A DNA stretch of 64,000 nucleotides from Borrelia anserina Es (GTDB lineage: Bacteria; Spirochaetota; Spirochaetia; Borreliales; Borreliaceae): assembly GCF_001936255.1 (NCBI RefSeq), contig NZ_CP013704.1, forward strand, positions 744,001 to 808,000, written 5' to 3'. A program made the position numbers and the translations under genes. Position 1 is the stretch's first letter, and every line of letters starts with the position of its first letter. Of this stretch, positions 8,413-17,311 are shown piece after piece. A model generated the notes under the pieces. It was given only the letters and a program-made list of their open reading frames with translations. It made no database searches and had not been told where the DNA came from.

Positions 8413-10164
8413 ATGATTGAAAAATTAGATAAAGAGAGCATTCTGTATAAGAAGAGACATTCGATTGCGCATGTTATGGCAGAAGCTGTGCTTGAGTTAT
8501 TTCCCAATACTAAGCTTGCTGTAGGTCCTCCGATTAAAGATGGGTTTTATTACGATTTTGATTTTGAAAAACATATTATAGAAGATGATCTTTTGTTAAT
8601 AGAACGAAAGATGAGAGATATTCTAAAGACAGGGAGTGCTTTTATAAAGGAAGTGGTAACTAAAGAACAGGCTTTAATGCTTTTTAAAGATCAACCTTAT
8701 AAAATAGTTTTAATTCGAGAGCTTGATATTACGGATGAGATTTCGATATATAAAAGTCATAATTTTACTGACCTTTGTAAAGGTCCTCATGTTGATAATA
8801 TGGGAAAAATTGATCCAAAAGCATTTAAGTTAACTGGTATTGCTGGTGCTTACTGGCGTGGTAATGAGAAAAACAAGATGCTTACTCGTATTTATGGAAC
8901 TTTATGGAATAATGAAAAGGAATTGAAATCATATCTTGAGTTAAGGGAAAAGATAAAGAAGCGGGATCATAGAAAACTTGGTAGGGAACTTGATTTGTTT
9001 TCTGTTCATGAGGAGATAGGACCTGGTCTTATATTTTTGCATCCAAATGGTGCCAGAATAAGATCTTTAATAGAAGATTTTTGGAGGGAAGAGCATTTTA
9101 AGAATGGTTATGATATACTTTTTACTCCTCATGTTGGTAAATCTTGGCTTTGGGAAACTTCTGGGCATTTAGATTTTTATGAAGAGAATATGTTTAAAAA
9201 AATGGAGATGGATAAAAGTAGTTATTACGTTAGACCTATGAATTGTCCATTTCATATTACGATTTATAATTCTGGCAAGCATTCTTATAGGGAATTGCCG
9301 TTTAGGTGGGCTGAGCTTGGTACGGTGTATCGCTATGAAAAGATAGGTTCTCTTCATGGTACTATGCGTGTTAGGGGATTTACTCAAGATGATGCACACA
9401 TTATATGTACTTGTGAGCAAGTTAAGTTTGAAGTTCAAGAAGTTTTAAGATTTGCTATTTATATGTGGAATAAATTTGGATTTACTGACTTGAAGGCATA
9501 TCTTTCAACAAAGCCGGAAAAATCTGTAGGGGATGAGGATGATTGGGAAATGTCTGTAAGAGTTTTGGAGGAATCTTTAATTGATCTTAATATTGATTAC
9601 GATGTTGATGAAGGAGGTGGAGCTTTTTATGGACCTAAAATTGATCTTAAAATAATTGATTCTCTTGGGAGAGCATGGCAAATGAGTACAATTCAATTTG
9701 ATTTTAATCTTCCTGTAAGATTTAAGATGACTTATACAGGAGAAGATGGTAAAGATAAGCGACCCTTTATGATTCATAGAGCTCTTCTTGGTTCTATTGA
9801 GAGATTTTTGGGTATTTTAGTAGAACATTATGGTGGAGCATTGCCTGTGTGGTTGGCACCTCTTCAAGTTATAATTATTCCTGTAAACGGTGTTGTAGAA
9901 GAATACGCATTAGAGGTATTATCTCGGTTTAAAAATGAAGGGATTAGAATAAAACTTGATAATGATTGTAATATGAGGATGAACGCAAAAATTAGACAAT
10001 ATCAATTCCAAAAAGTTCCCTATATGTTTATTATAGGAGAAAAAGAGATGCTGGGAGGGAAAGTTTCAATTAGAACTAGAGCAAATGATCAGATCAATGG
10101 ACTCGGATTGAAAGAAGCACTTGAATTTTTGAGATTAAAGATAAATAATAAGGAGATTTTATAA
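8413..10164 (+). CDS. thrS: Threonyl-tRNA synthetase lacking the TGS domain
   Basis: This enzyme charges tRNA-Thr in the cytoplasm. The 583-residue protein starts directly in the editing domain (HSIAHVMAEAVLELFP and the CKGPHV zinc/editing motif). The N-terminal TGS domain of about 60 residues found in E. coli ThrRS is absent. The class II catalytic core is complete: motif 1 around GARIRSLIEDFW, motif 2 SLHGTMRVRGFTQDDAH, and motif 3 MIHRALLGSIERFLGIL. The zinc ligands Cys in MNCPFH, His in DDAH and His in MIHR are all present. The C-terminal anticodon-binding domain (WLAPLQVIIIPV to the end) is intact. AAGGTG lies just upstream of the ATG. Confidence 0.96.
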   Translation: MIEKLDKESILYKKRHSIAHVMAEAVLELFPNTKLAVGPPIKDGFYYDFDFEKHIIEDDLLLIERKMRDILKTGSAFIKEVVTKEQALMLFKDQPYKIVLIRELDITDEISIYKSHNFTDLCKGPHVDNMGKIDPKAFKLTGIAGAYWRGNEKNKMLTRIYGTLWNNEKELKSYLELREKIKKRDHRKLGRELDLFSVHEEIGPGLIFLHPNGARIRSLIEDFWREEHFKNGYDILFTPHVGKSWLWETSGHLDFYEENMFKKMEMDKSSYYVRPMNCPFHITIYNSGKHSYRELPFRWAELGTVYRYEKIGSLHGTMRVRGFTQDDAHIICTCEQVKFEVQEVLRFAIYMWNKFGFTDLKAYLSTKPEKSVGDEDDWEMSVRVLEESLIDLNIDYDVDEGGGAFYGPKIDLKIIDSLGRAWQMSTIQFDFNLPVRFKMTYTGEDGKDKRPFMIHRALLGSIERFLGILVEHYGGALPVWLAPLQVIIIPVNGVVEEYALEVLSRFKNEGIRIKLDNDCNMRMNAKIRQYQFQKVPYMFIIGEKEMLGGKVSIRTRANDQINGLGLKEALEFLRLKINNKEIL

Positions 10165-10165
10165 A

Positions 10166-10789
10166 TTGAATAGCAAAGGCATAATTAGTCCAAATAAAAT
10201 AACTTGTTTTAGAATTATATTATCTTTTGTTATTTTGATTATATTACATCTTGAAAATTTTTGGAATCCTTATTTATTTTTGATAATAATTTGGTTTTTA
10301 ATTATTGTTAATGAAGTAACGGATATTATGGATGGATATATTGCCAGGAAGTATGATTTGGTCACTAATGTGGGTAAGATTCTAGATCCTTATGCAGATG
10401 TGTTACAACATTTAACATATTTTGTTTTTTTCTTTTATAAAGGTATTACTCCATATTATTTTTTTGTGATATTTATATATCGTGAACTTTCAGTTGGTGT
10501 TGTTAGGAATTTAATTATTCAGTTTGATGTAGTTCAGCAAGCTAAGTTGTTGGGAAAAATAAAATCGTTATTTTATGCTATCGCAACGTTTTCTAGTCTT
10601 TTTATTTATAGTTTAGACAAGTTAAAAATTACTATATTTATTGAGGATTTTATTAGTTCAATTTTAAATATAGATTTTAATTTTTCTTTTATTGTTGGAA
10701 TGATATATGCTGTGTCTGCCTTTCTGACTGTCATATCATTAGCTGATTATGCTATGGTATTTTTGGATCTTAGCAAGTATGAGAAATAA
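10166..10789 (+). CDS. pgsA: CDP-alcohol phosphatidyltransferase (PgsA-like)
   Basis: This is a membrane enzyme making phosphatidylglycerol phosphate, or a related phospholipid, from CDP-diacylglycerol. It has 207 residues and several membrane spans. The family active-site motif DG-x2-AR-x8-G-x3-D-x3-D is complete (DGYIARKYDLVTNVGKILDPYAD region), with DIMDG supplying the first aspartates. The start is a TTG at 10166 behind AGGAG at 10151-10155, one base after the thrS stop, so it is likely cotranscribed. The exact substrate (glycerol phosphate or another alcohol) cannot be read from sequence. Confidence 0.88.
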   Translation: MNSKGIISPNKITCFRIILSFVILIILHLENFWNPYLFLIIIWFLIIVNEVTDIMDGYIARKYDLVTNVGKILDPYADVLQHLTYFVFFFYKGITPYYFFVIFIYRELSVGVVRNLIIQFDVVQQAKLLGKIKSLFYAIATFSSLFIYSLDKLKITIFIEDFISSILNIDFNFSFIVGMIYAVSAFLTVISLADYAMVFLDLSKYEK

Positions 10790-12221
10790 TATATTATTAA
10801 TATTTGTTTTTCTACTAATTGGTTTTTATTCTCATGCTCAGTTAAAGCAAATGTTAACGGAATTTAAGCCTTTGAGTATTTCAAGTGAAAGTGGGAAAGG
10901 AAGTGTTTATTTAAGAGTTAATAAGTCTTCTAACTATATCTTAACTTTTGATATTTCTCTAGATTCAGATTTTGTCTATATGGTGTATGATGTCTTTAAT
11001 AAGAAGTATTTAACAGATAAGATAAGAAAGAGGGATGTCAAACTTAAATTGAATAAAGATATTCTTTATGCTGTGATTTATGTTACATCTGCTAATGTAA
11101 ACATTAATTTTACCCTTACTGATTTAGATTTATCAATAATAAATGATAGTGCTTTGAAAGCCAAAATGTCTAATATAAAAAAACAAGATAAGACTTTTTT
11201 ATTAAGGGATTTGTCAAGTTTTCAGCTGAGCTCTAAGCTTAAGAAATATATTTTAAGAACTTATAATCGAAATATTTATATTGCTTATCAGCTGGAAGAT
11301 AGTGATAGTATTAAGGTTTCTTCATTTATTGAAAATATTGGTTGGTTTGATATAAGTACTTCGGTTAATGATAATATTACTGATATTGCATATTTTGATT
11401 TTGCAGTTAATTCTAAAGGGGAATTATATGTTATATTTACTACTAAAGGTAACGATTATTTTTCTAGCGAACTTATAGTTAAGAAATTTAATAGTCGAAA
11501 GTGGATTGATATTAGTCCTAAATTCAGGGATGATGTTGGATTTTTGGTAAATATTAGCATTGATAAAAGAGATAATTTGTATGTAGCGTATTTAAAGAAA
11601 ATAGGTAGTGAATATAAGATAAATTTTTTTACAAATAAGGGGTATAGTAATATTTGGAATAGCGTTATGGATTCTTATATATCCAAAGGTGATGCTAATG
11701 TTAATGTTTCGAGTATTGGTATTATTTCTGAGCCCTTTTTAGGAGTTTTTTATAATTATAAAATGCAAGATTATGTTAATTCTGAATTTATTATTGATAG
11801 AGGTGACAAAACTTGGGCAAATGCAAATATTCAGTCTGCAAATATGGCAAATTCTGTTAACATTCTTTATAATGCTAAATCTGACCAAGTGATTTTGGGT
11901 TATATAACAAATGAGAGGCTTATTGTAAGTATATCTACCTTTCAATATGATAGATGGCAAAATATAAGTCCAAATATTAAAATTAAGGGAATGACTAGTG
12001 ATATTTTAAATTATAGGGATGATTTATTCTTAACTTTTGAAGATAGTAATAATATTAGGCTTATTTATTTTAATGATAATAATTGGTATTTTTTTAATGA
12101 GTCTGAAATTTTTCAAAAATTTGCCTGTAAGCCTCAATTTGCAGGATATCACGATGAAGGATTTATATTATCATATCTGAGCTTAGATTCTAAAGTTTTA
12201 TTCTTTAAGTTGGTTAGCTAG
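10779..12221 (+). CDS. Exported protein of unknown function
   Basis: I do not recognise a domain. The protein has 480 residues from the preferred ATG at 10779. This start gives MRNNILLIFVFLLIGFYSHA followed by Q, a good signal peptide with an SHA-Q cleavage site, and it overlaps the pgsA stop by 11 bases. A longer frame from 10749 would bury the basic N-terminus. The mature part is rich in short beta-prone segments with repeated hydrophobic-aromatic patterns such as NIYIAYQLEDSD, ELYVIFTTKGND and NLYVAYLKKIGS. These are spaced about 60-70 residues apart and suggest a beta-propeller-like fold. A periplasmic or surface location is inferred from the signal peptide. Its 3' end overlaps the convergent cyaB gene by 24 bases. 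Confidence 0.7.
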   Translation: MRNNILLIFVFLLIGFYSHAQLKQMLTEFKPLSISSESGKGSVYLRVNKSSNYILTFDISLDSDFVYMVYDVFNKKYLTDKIRKRDVKLKLNKDILYAVIYVTSANVNINFTLTDLDLSIINDSALKAKMSNIKKQDKTFLLRDLSSFQLSSKLKKYILRTYNRNIYIAYQLEDSDSIKVSSFIENIGWFDISTSVNDNITDIAYFDFAVNSKGELYVIFTTKGNDYFSSELIVKKFNSRKWIDISPKFRDDVGFLVNISIDKRDNLYVAYLKKIGSEYKINFFTNKGYSNIWNSVMDSYISKGDANVNVSSIGIISEPFLGVFYNYKMQDYVNSEFIIDRGDKTWANANIQSANMANSVNILYNAKSDQVILGYITNERLIVSISTFQYDRWQNISPNIKIKGMTSDILNYRDDLFLTFEDSNNIRLIYFNDNNWYFFNESEIFQKFACKPQFAGYHDEGFILSYLSLDSKVLFFKLVS

Positions 12222-12722
12222 TATTAGTTCAAAGTAGGATTTTTTTTCAATATTGTTTTGTAGTTTGAATTCTTTTATTGTTTCATAAATTTCTTTCTTG
12301 GCAAGGCTTAATTCATTTTTATCATGAATTATTTTTTCGATTTCTAAGAAAAAACCAAGATTTTTAATTAGATTAATTTCTATATTTAAATTTTCTTTTT
12401 TGTAAATTAAACTTTTTTTGATTTTTTTGTATAAAATTTTAAAATCCATTTCTTCTAAAAAAGATATAAAATTGTTTATTTGGTCTACTTTAAATTCAAT
12501 TTCTTTGTTTATTTCTATGTAACTTTCTAAAGATTTGATTTTAAATGTTACAATCGCTTCTGCAATATTTGATTTCCTTATTCTTATTACTTTTTCTGTA
12601 TTGCAATAGTAAGTATCATCTTTAATTTCTTTTTTTATAAATTTGAATTTTTGATTAGCTATTTTTAAAATTTTTTTGATTTTATTTTTGGGAATACAAG
12701 CTTTTGATTCAATTTCAAACAT
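12198..12722 (-). CDS. cyaB: CYTH-domain protein, class IV adenylate cyclase (CyaB)
   Basis: The 174-residue protein begins with the CYTH signature ExExK (Glu3, Glu5, Lys7 in MFEIESKA). It continues with alternating charged strands (YYCNTEKVIRIRKSN, AIVTFKIKS) and a late GFFLEIEKII strand, as expected for the triphosphate tunnel fold. Members act on ATP as class IV cyclases or on other triphosphates and thiamine triphosphate. In Borrelia the orthologue is described as the adenylate cyclase CyaB. The gene is a single-gene unit on the minus strand, convergent with the exported protein and divergent from ktrB. Confidence 0.85.
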   Translation of the reverse strand: MFEIESKACIPKNKIKKILKIANQKFKFIKKEIKDDTYYCNTEKVIRIRKSNIAEAIVTFKIKSLESYIEINKEIEFKVDQINNFISFLEEMDFKILYKKIKKSLIYKKENLNIEINLIKNLGFFLEIEKIIHDKNELSLAKKEIYETIKEFKLQNNIEKKSYFELILANQLKE

Positions 12723-12808
12723 GTATTAAAAATAATAAAATTATGGTAATATTTCAATGTTCTTTAATTTTGCTATTTTGATGATGATTTCTTATATTTT
12801 ATGTTTTT

Positions 12809-14128
12809 ATGTTGAAATTTGAATTTAGTGATAGGTCTTTTCTTTTCAGTTATTTTGTCTTGATTATGTTTTTAGGTTCTCTTTTTTTGTCATTGCCTAT
12901 TGCTTGGAATGGTGAGAAAAAATTAGAGTATATAGATGTTTTGTTTACATCCGTATCTGCTGTTAGTATTACGGGACTTGTTACTGTTAAAATAGAAGAT
13001 TTTTCCACTTTTGGGTTTATAATTATAATGTTATTGATTCAGTTCGGGGGTCTTGGTTTTATAACGATTGCAACTTTTTATTTGCTTATTCCTAAGCGTA
13101 AGTTAAAATTAATCGATGCTAGGATAATAAAACAATATTCACTTTCAAATATTGAATATAATCCCGTTAAGATTTTGAAAAGTATACTTTTTGTAACTTT
13201 TTTCATTGAATTACTTGGGGTACTATTAATATTAGTGTGTTTCAAATTACGAGGTGTTAGTATTTCTTTATTTGAAGCTTTGTTTACTGCAATCTCAGCT
13301 TTTTGTAATGCAGGATTTTCTATGCATTCTGATAGCATTTATGCGTGGCGTGATGTTCCTGAGGCTATAGCTGTTGTTGCTATTTTGGTTATTTGTGGGG
13401 GACTTGGGTTTATGGTATATCGTGATGTTACGAATACTATTAAATATCGAAAGAAATTGTCTCTTCATGCTAAAATTGTTTTTTTGCTGAGTTTCTTTTT
13501 AATTGTTTTAGGTTCTATTTTATTTTTTTTCTCAGAAGTTCATAAACTTGAAAAAGGTTATTCACTTGGAACTCTCATATTTAATTCAATATTTTATTCA
13601 ATAAGTACAAGGACTGCTGGTTTTAATTATCTTGACAATTCTCTTATTACAAGTAGAACCCAAATGCTTTCATTACCATTCATGTTCATTGGTGGTGCTC
13701 CTGGTTCAACTGCTGGGGGAATTAAGATTACTACCTTTTTTTTAATTATTCTTGCAGTAATAAAATCTCAAGATGGTAATGGTTATATTATTGGTTCTTA
13801 TAAGGTTTCCATTGATAGTATAAGGTTTGCGCTTTTATTTTTTGTAAGGGCTGTTTTTATTTTATGTTTTTCATTTTTTGTTCTTCTTGCTGCTGAGGGT
13901 GGTGGGAAGTGGAGAGTGATTGATTTGGGATATGAAGTTTTTTCTGCTTTTGGTACTGTTGGTTTATCAGTTGGTGTTACACAGGATTTGTCATTTTTAG
14001 GTAAAGTAATTATAATTTTTACTATGTTTGCAGGTCGGATAGGACTTTTTTCTATGGCAATTTTTGTTTCACGAAGATCTCGTTTTGAAGAATTTACAAG
14101 GCCAAGACAGGATATTTTGGTAGGTTAG
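12809..14128 (+). CDS. ktrB: Potassium/sodium channel-type uptake subunit KtrB/TrkH
   Basis: This is the membrane pore of a Ktr-type K+ uptake system. The 439-residue protein is built from M1-P-M2 repeats. Selectivity-filter-like loops are visible (SAVSITGLVTVKI, SAFCNAGFSMHS, STRTAGFN, and FGTVGLSVGVT). The third and fourth repeats carry the GGAPGSTAGGIKITTF segment, which matches the gating loop of KtrB/TrkH. It is followed 6 bases later by the regulatory subunit ktrA. The cell needs this system to hold K+ and turgor. Confidence 0.93.
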   Translation: MLKFEFSDRSFLFSYFVLIMFLGSLFLSLPIAWNGEKKLEYIDVLFTSVSAVSITGLVTVKIEDFSTFGFIIIMLLIQFGGLGFITIATFYLLIPKRKLKLIDARIIKQYSLSNIEYNPVKILKSILFVTFFIELLGVLLILVCFKLRGVSISLFEALFTAISAFCNAGFSMHSDSIYAWRDVPEAIAVVAILVICGGLGFMVYRDVTNTIKYRKKLSLHAKIVFLLSFFLIVLGSILFFFSEVHKLEKGYSLGTLIFNSIFYSISTRTAGFNYLDNSLITSRTQMLSLPFMFIGGAPGSTAGGIKITTFFLIILAVIKSQDGNGYIIGSYKVSIDSIRFALLFFVRAVFILCFSFFVLLAAEGGGKWRVIDLGYEVFSAFGTVGLSVGVTQDLSFLGKVIIIFTMFAGRIGLFSMAIFVSRRSRFEEFTRPRQDILVG

Positions 14129-14134
14129 AAGAGA

Positions 14135-14917
14135 GTGAAAACGTTTGTTATTATTGGTCTTAGTAATTTAGGAATTCATATGCTTGAAAATTTGAGTAAG
14201 CTTGATTGTCAAATTATTATTGTTGACACATCAAAGGAATTAGTTGAAGAATATGATGTTATTGCTACGGAAAGCTTTATTTTGGACCAATTTACTAAAA
14301 ATGCTTTAAAAAAAGTTATTCCTGTAGATACTGATGCTGTTATTATTGATTTTGATAATGATCTTGGCAAAAGTGCTCTTATTACTCATTATTGTAATCT
14401 TTTAGGTGTTAAAGAGATATGTGTTAAGACTGAAGATAGGGATGATGCTGAGATATTAAAAACTCTTGGTGCTACAAAAATTATATTTCCAAGTAAGGAT
14501 GCTGCAAGAAGGTTAACCCCACTATTATTATCTCCTAATCTGTCAACCTACAGTATTGTTGGTCATGACATCATTGTTGCTGAGACTGTTATTCCAAAAG
14601 AATATGTAGGAAAAACTCTTCTTGAGGCTGATCTGAGAAGAGAGAAAGGTATTACAGTTATTGCTGTTAGAAATTTAAGCAATTCTAGGTATGAGTTCGT
14701 AGATGGAGATTATTTTTTCTTGAAGGATGATAAAATTGTAATTTGTGGTAAGCCTGATAGAATTGAGAGTTTTACAAATAATAAAGATTTGATTAAAGAT
14801 TTAATATCAGTTTCTAAAGCAGAAGATGCTTCTTCCAAGGAAGATTCTAAGAAATTAGGATTTTTAAGGTTTTTTGATTTCATGAAAAAGTTTAATAAAG
14901 ATAGTAAAAATGATTAA
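14135..14917 (+). CDS. ktrA: Potassium uptake regulatory subunit KtrA (RCK domain)
   Basis: This is a cytoplasmic ring-forming subunit that gates KtrB on nucleotide binding. The 260-residue protein opens with a Rossmann RCK_N fold (FVIIGLSNLGIHMLENL, then the acidic IIIVDTS strand end). An RCK_C domain follows at about 135-220 (GHDIIVAETVIPKEYVGKTL ... DKIVICGKPDRI). The tail of about 40 residues is lysine- and serine-rich and not part of the standard fold. The start is a GTG at 14135 close to ktrB. A MinD-like ATPase follows. Confidence 0.92.
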   Translation: MKTFVIIGLSNLGIHMLENLSKLDCQIIIVDTSKELVEEYDVIATESFILDQFTKNALKKVIPVDTDAVIIDFDNDLGKSALITHYCNLLGVKEICVKTEDRDDAEILKTLGATKIIFPSKDAARRLTPLLLSPNLSTYSIVGHDIIVAETVIPKEYVGKTLLEADLRREKGITVIAVRNLSNSRYEFVDGDYFFLKDDKIVICGKPDRIESFTNNKDLIKDLISVSKAEDASSKEDSKKLGFLRFFDFMKKFNKDSKND

Positions 14918-14929
14918 TAGGATTTGAAG

Positions 14930-15901
14930 ATGACTAAGATTATTCCTGTTGCAAGCGGAAAGGGAGGTGTTGGAAAAACATCTTTTGTTGCTAATATTGG
15001 CTATAAACTTTCACGTTTGGGCAAAACTGTAATACTTGTTGATCTTGACCTTGGTGGTTCTAATCTGCATACATGTTTAGGAGTTAAAAATACTGGTGTT
15101 GGAATAGGTTCTTTTATTAATAAGCGAGAGAAAGATTTTTCAAGTTTAATTCTTAAAACACCTTATGAGAAGCTTTATCTTGTGCCAGGAGATGTTCTTT
15201 ATACAGGAACAGCCAATATTCCTTTTTCTATTAAAAAGAGGATAATAGATGCGATTCAAAGAGATCTTGTTGCTGATTTTGTTTTCATAGATTTAGGTTC
15301 AGGTACATCTTATAATACAGTGGATTTTTATTTGTCTGCTTATAGTGGTATAATAGTGACTGTTCCAGAAACTCCTTCAATACTTAATGCTTATTCTTTT
15401 TTAAAAAATGCGTTATATCGGCTTTTATATCTGGCTTTCGCCCCAAAGAGTGCTGAACGTGAATATATTAGTAATTTTTTTAAAAACAAAATAGAAGGTA
15501 CAAACGTTAAGTTTAAAGATTTAGTTACGGGAATTGAAGTTATATCTTTAAGTTCATCTCTTAAGATCAAGAGGATTATGAATAATTTTTACCCTAGAGT
15601 TGTACTAAATAGGATAGAATCTAGTGAAGAGATAGCTATGTGTGAAAATTTAATAAATGTTGTTAAAAATAATATTAATATACCAGTCGAATTTATTGGT
15701 TTTATTCCATTTGCAAAGAGTTTTAGAGAATCTGTTAATAATAGAGTTCCATTTATTGATTTTGATAGAAATTCAAAGCTCAATAAGTATTTTGAGTTTA
15801 TTGCAGGTAACTTAATTAGGTCTCCTGTTGAGGGGTCGCCTTATATTTATGATGATATATACGATATGATTAAGGATCAAAGTCAATTTATTAGGAAGTA
15901 A
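14930..15901 (+). CDS. MinD/ParA-family P-loop ATPase
   Basis: The 323-residue protein has a deviant Walker A motif (SGKGGVGKTS near the N-terminus), switch I/Walker A' DLDLGGSNLH, and the Walker B-like FVFIDLGSGTS. This places it in the MinD/FlhG/ParA group of dimerising, membrane- or DNA-associated ATPases. No minC, minE or parB gene lies next to it, so the cellular job (division site, flagellar number or chromosome placement) is open. The ATG at 14930 is preferred because AGGA at 14919-14922 is 7 bases away. A TTG at 14924 would be only 1 base from it. Confidence 0.85.
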   Translation: MTKIIPVASGKGGVGKTSFVANIGYKLSRLGKTVILVDLDLGGSNLHTCLGVKNTGVGIGSFINKREKDFSSLILKTPYEKLYLVPGDVLYTGTANIPFSIKKRIIDAIQRDLVADFVFIDLGSGTSYNTVDFYLSAYSGIIVTVPETPSILNAYSFLKNALYRLLYLAFAPKSAEREYISNFFKNKIEGTNVKFKDLVTGIEVISLSSSLKIKRIMNNFYPRVVLNRIESSEEIAMCENLINVVKNNINIPVEFIGFIPFAKSFRESVNNRVPFIDFDRNSKLNKYFEFIAGNLIRSPVEGSPYIYDDIYDMIKDQSQFIRK

Positions 15902-15939
15902 TTGAATTATAATGATATTTATTATGGAGGAATAACTTA

Positions 15940-17283
15940 ATGCATAGATTTAAGGGTAAGAATTTAAATTTTGAAATAGAAAATTTAGGAGAATGTAATC
16001 AAGACAATCCTTTAGTTAGTTTTTATGCTGGAGAGAGTCACGGTCACTTTACTGATGAGACTAATAAGATTAGATTTAGTGTTTATAAGAATGAAGAGAG
16101 TTGGGAACAATATGAGAATGTTTTTTTAGAGAAAGCTGGACCTAGACATAAGATTTATTTTGCTCCAGAACATGTTAGGGCAGCAGTTACTACTTGTGGA
16201 GGTCTTTGTCCAGGCTTTAATGATGTTATTCGTTCAATTGTTAGAACCCTGTGGAATGTATATGGGGTACGTAAGATTTGTGGAGTTAAATTCGGATATC
16301 AGGGATTTTTGCGAGAGTCTAATTTGAATTTTATTGAGCTGAATCCTGATGTAGTAGATGATATTAATCAGCTTGGTGGTACAATACTTGGGTCATCAAG
16401 AGGGGGAATTAGGCCTGTTGAAATAGTTGATACTTTGGAAAGAATGGGAATTAATGTGCTCTTTAATATCGGTGGAGATGGAACACAGAAGGGCTCTGTT
16501 TTGATTGCGGAAGAAATAGAGAGGAGGAATTTAAAAATTGCTGTTGTAGGTATTCCAAAGACAATAGATAATGATCTTATGTTTGTTCAAAAATCTTTTG
16601 GATTTGAAACGGCTGTAGAACAAGCAGTTGCTGCAGTTGCTGGTGCACACTTTGAGGCAAATAGTGCTTATAATGGGATTGGTCTTGTTAAGGTTATGGG
16701 TAGAGATTCTGGATTTATTGCTGCTCACACTGCTTTATCTTCTAATGATGTTAATTTTTGTTTAATTCCAGAACTTGACTTTGATATTGAGGGGCCTAAT
16801 GGACTTCTTGTGCATCTTGAAAGACGACTTTTAGCAAAAGAGAATTTGGATGAAATTCCTCATGCAGTAATATTGATAGCAGAAGGAGCAGGACAAAAAC
16901 ATTTTGATCCTAGCATTCGTAAAAGAGATGATTCTGGTAACTTGCTTTATGAAGATATTGGACTTTATATTAAAGGTAAGATTAATGCATATTTTAAGTC
17001 AAAATCTATTCCAGTTAATCTTAAGTATATTGATCCTAGTTATATTATTAGAAGCTCACCAGCTAATGCTAGTGATTCTCTTTATTGTGCTCGTCTTGGC
17101 TCAAATGCTGTTCATGCTGCTATGGCAGGTAAGACTAAGTTGTTAATTAGTTTGTGGAGTACAAAGTTTGTACATGTTCCAATAAAAATGGCAGTTGTCG
17201 ACAGAAATAAAGTCAATATAAATGGTTCTTTCTGGCGAGATGTTCTTGCAAGTACCGGGCAGCCATTTAGCATGAAAAACTGA
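15940..17283 (+). CDS. pfk: 6-phosphofructokinase (long/PPi-clade type)
   Basis: This enzyme phosphorylates fructose 6-phosphate in glycolysis. At 447 residues it is longer than the 320-residue E. coli enzyme and matches the larger spirochaete/protist type. Family motifs are TTCGGLCPGFNDVIR (phosphate loop), NIGGDGTQKGS (residues 177-186) and GIPKTIDND (204-212). The glycine in GGDG is typical of ATP users, while the lysine in PKTIDND is typical of the PPi-clade, a combination known in ATP-dependent members of that clade. ATP use is therefore likely but not certain. GGAGG lies 10 bases before the ATG. It converges on the CoA-disulfide reductase gene. Confidence 0.92.
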   Translation: MHRFKGKNLNFEIENLGECNQDNPLVSFYAGESHGHFTDETNKIRFSVYKNEESWEQYENVFLEKAGPRHKIYFAPEHVRAAVTTCGGLCPGFNDVIRSIVRTLWNVYGVRKICGVKFGYQGFLRESNLNFIELNPDVVDDINQLGGTILGSSRGGIRPVEIVDTLERMGINVLFNIGGDGTQKGSVLIAEEIERRNLKIAVVGIPKTIDNDLMFVQKSFGFETAVEQAVAAVAGAHFEANSAYNGIGLVKVMGRDSGFIAAHTALSSNDVNFCLIPELDFDIEGPNGLLVHLERRLLAKENLDEIPHAVILIAEGAGQKHFDPSIRKRDDSGNLLYEDIGLYIKGKINAYFKSKSIPVNLKYIDPSYIIRSSPANASDSLYCARLGSNAVHAAMAGKTKLLISLWSTKFVHVPIKMAVVDRNKVNINGSFWRDVLASTGQPFSMKN

Positions 17284-17311
17284 AATATAGCTTGTTTAAA
17301 TTTTCTTTTAT

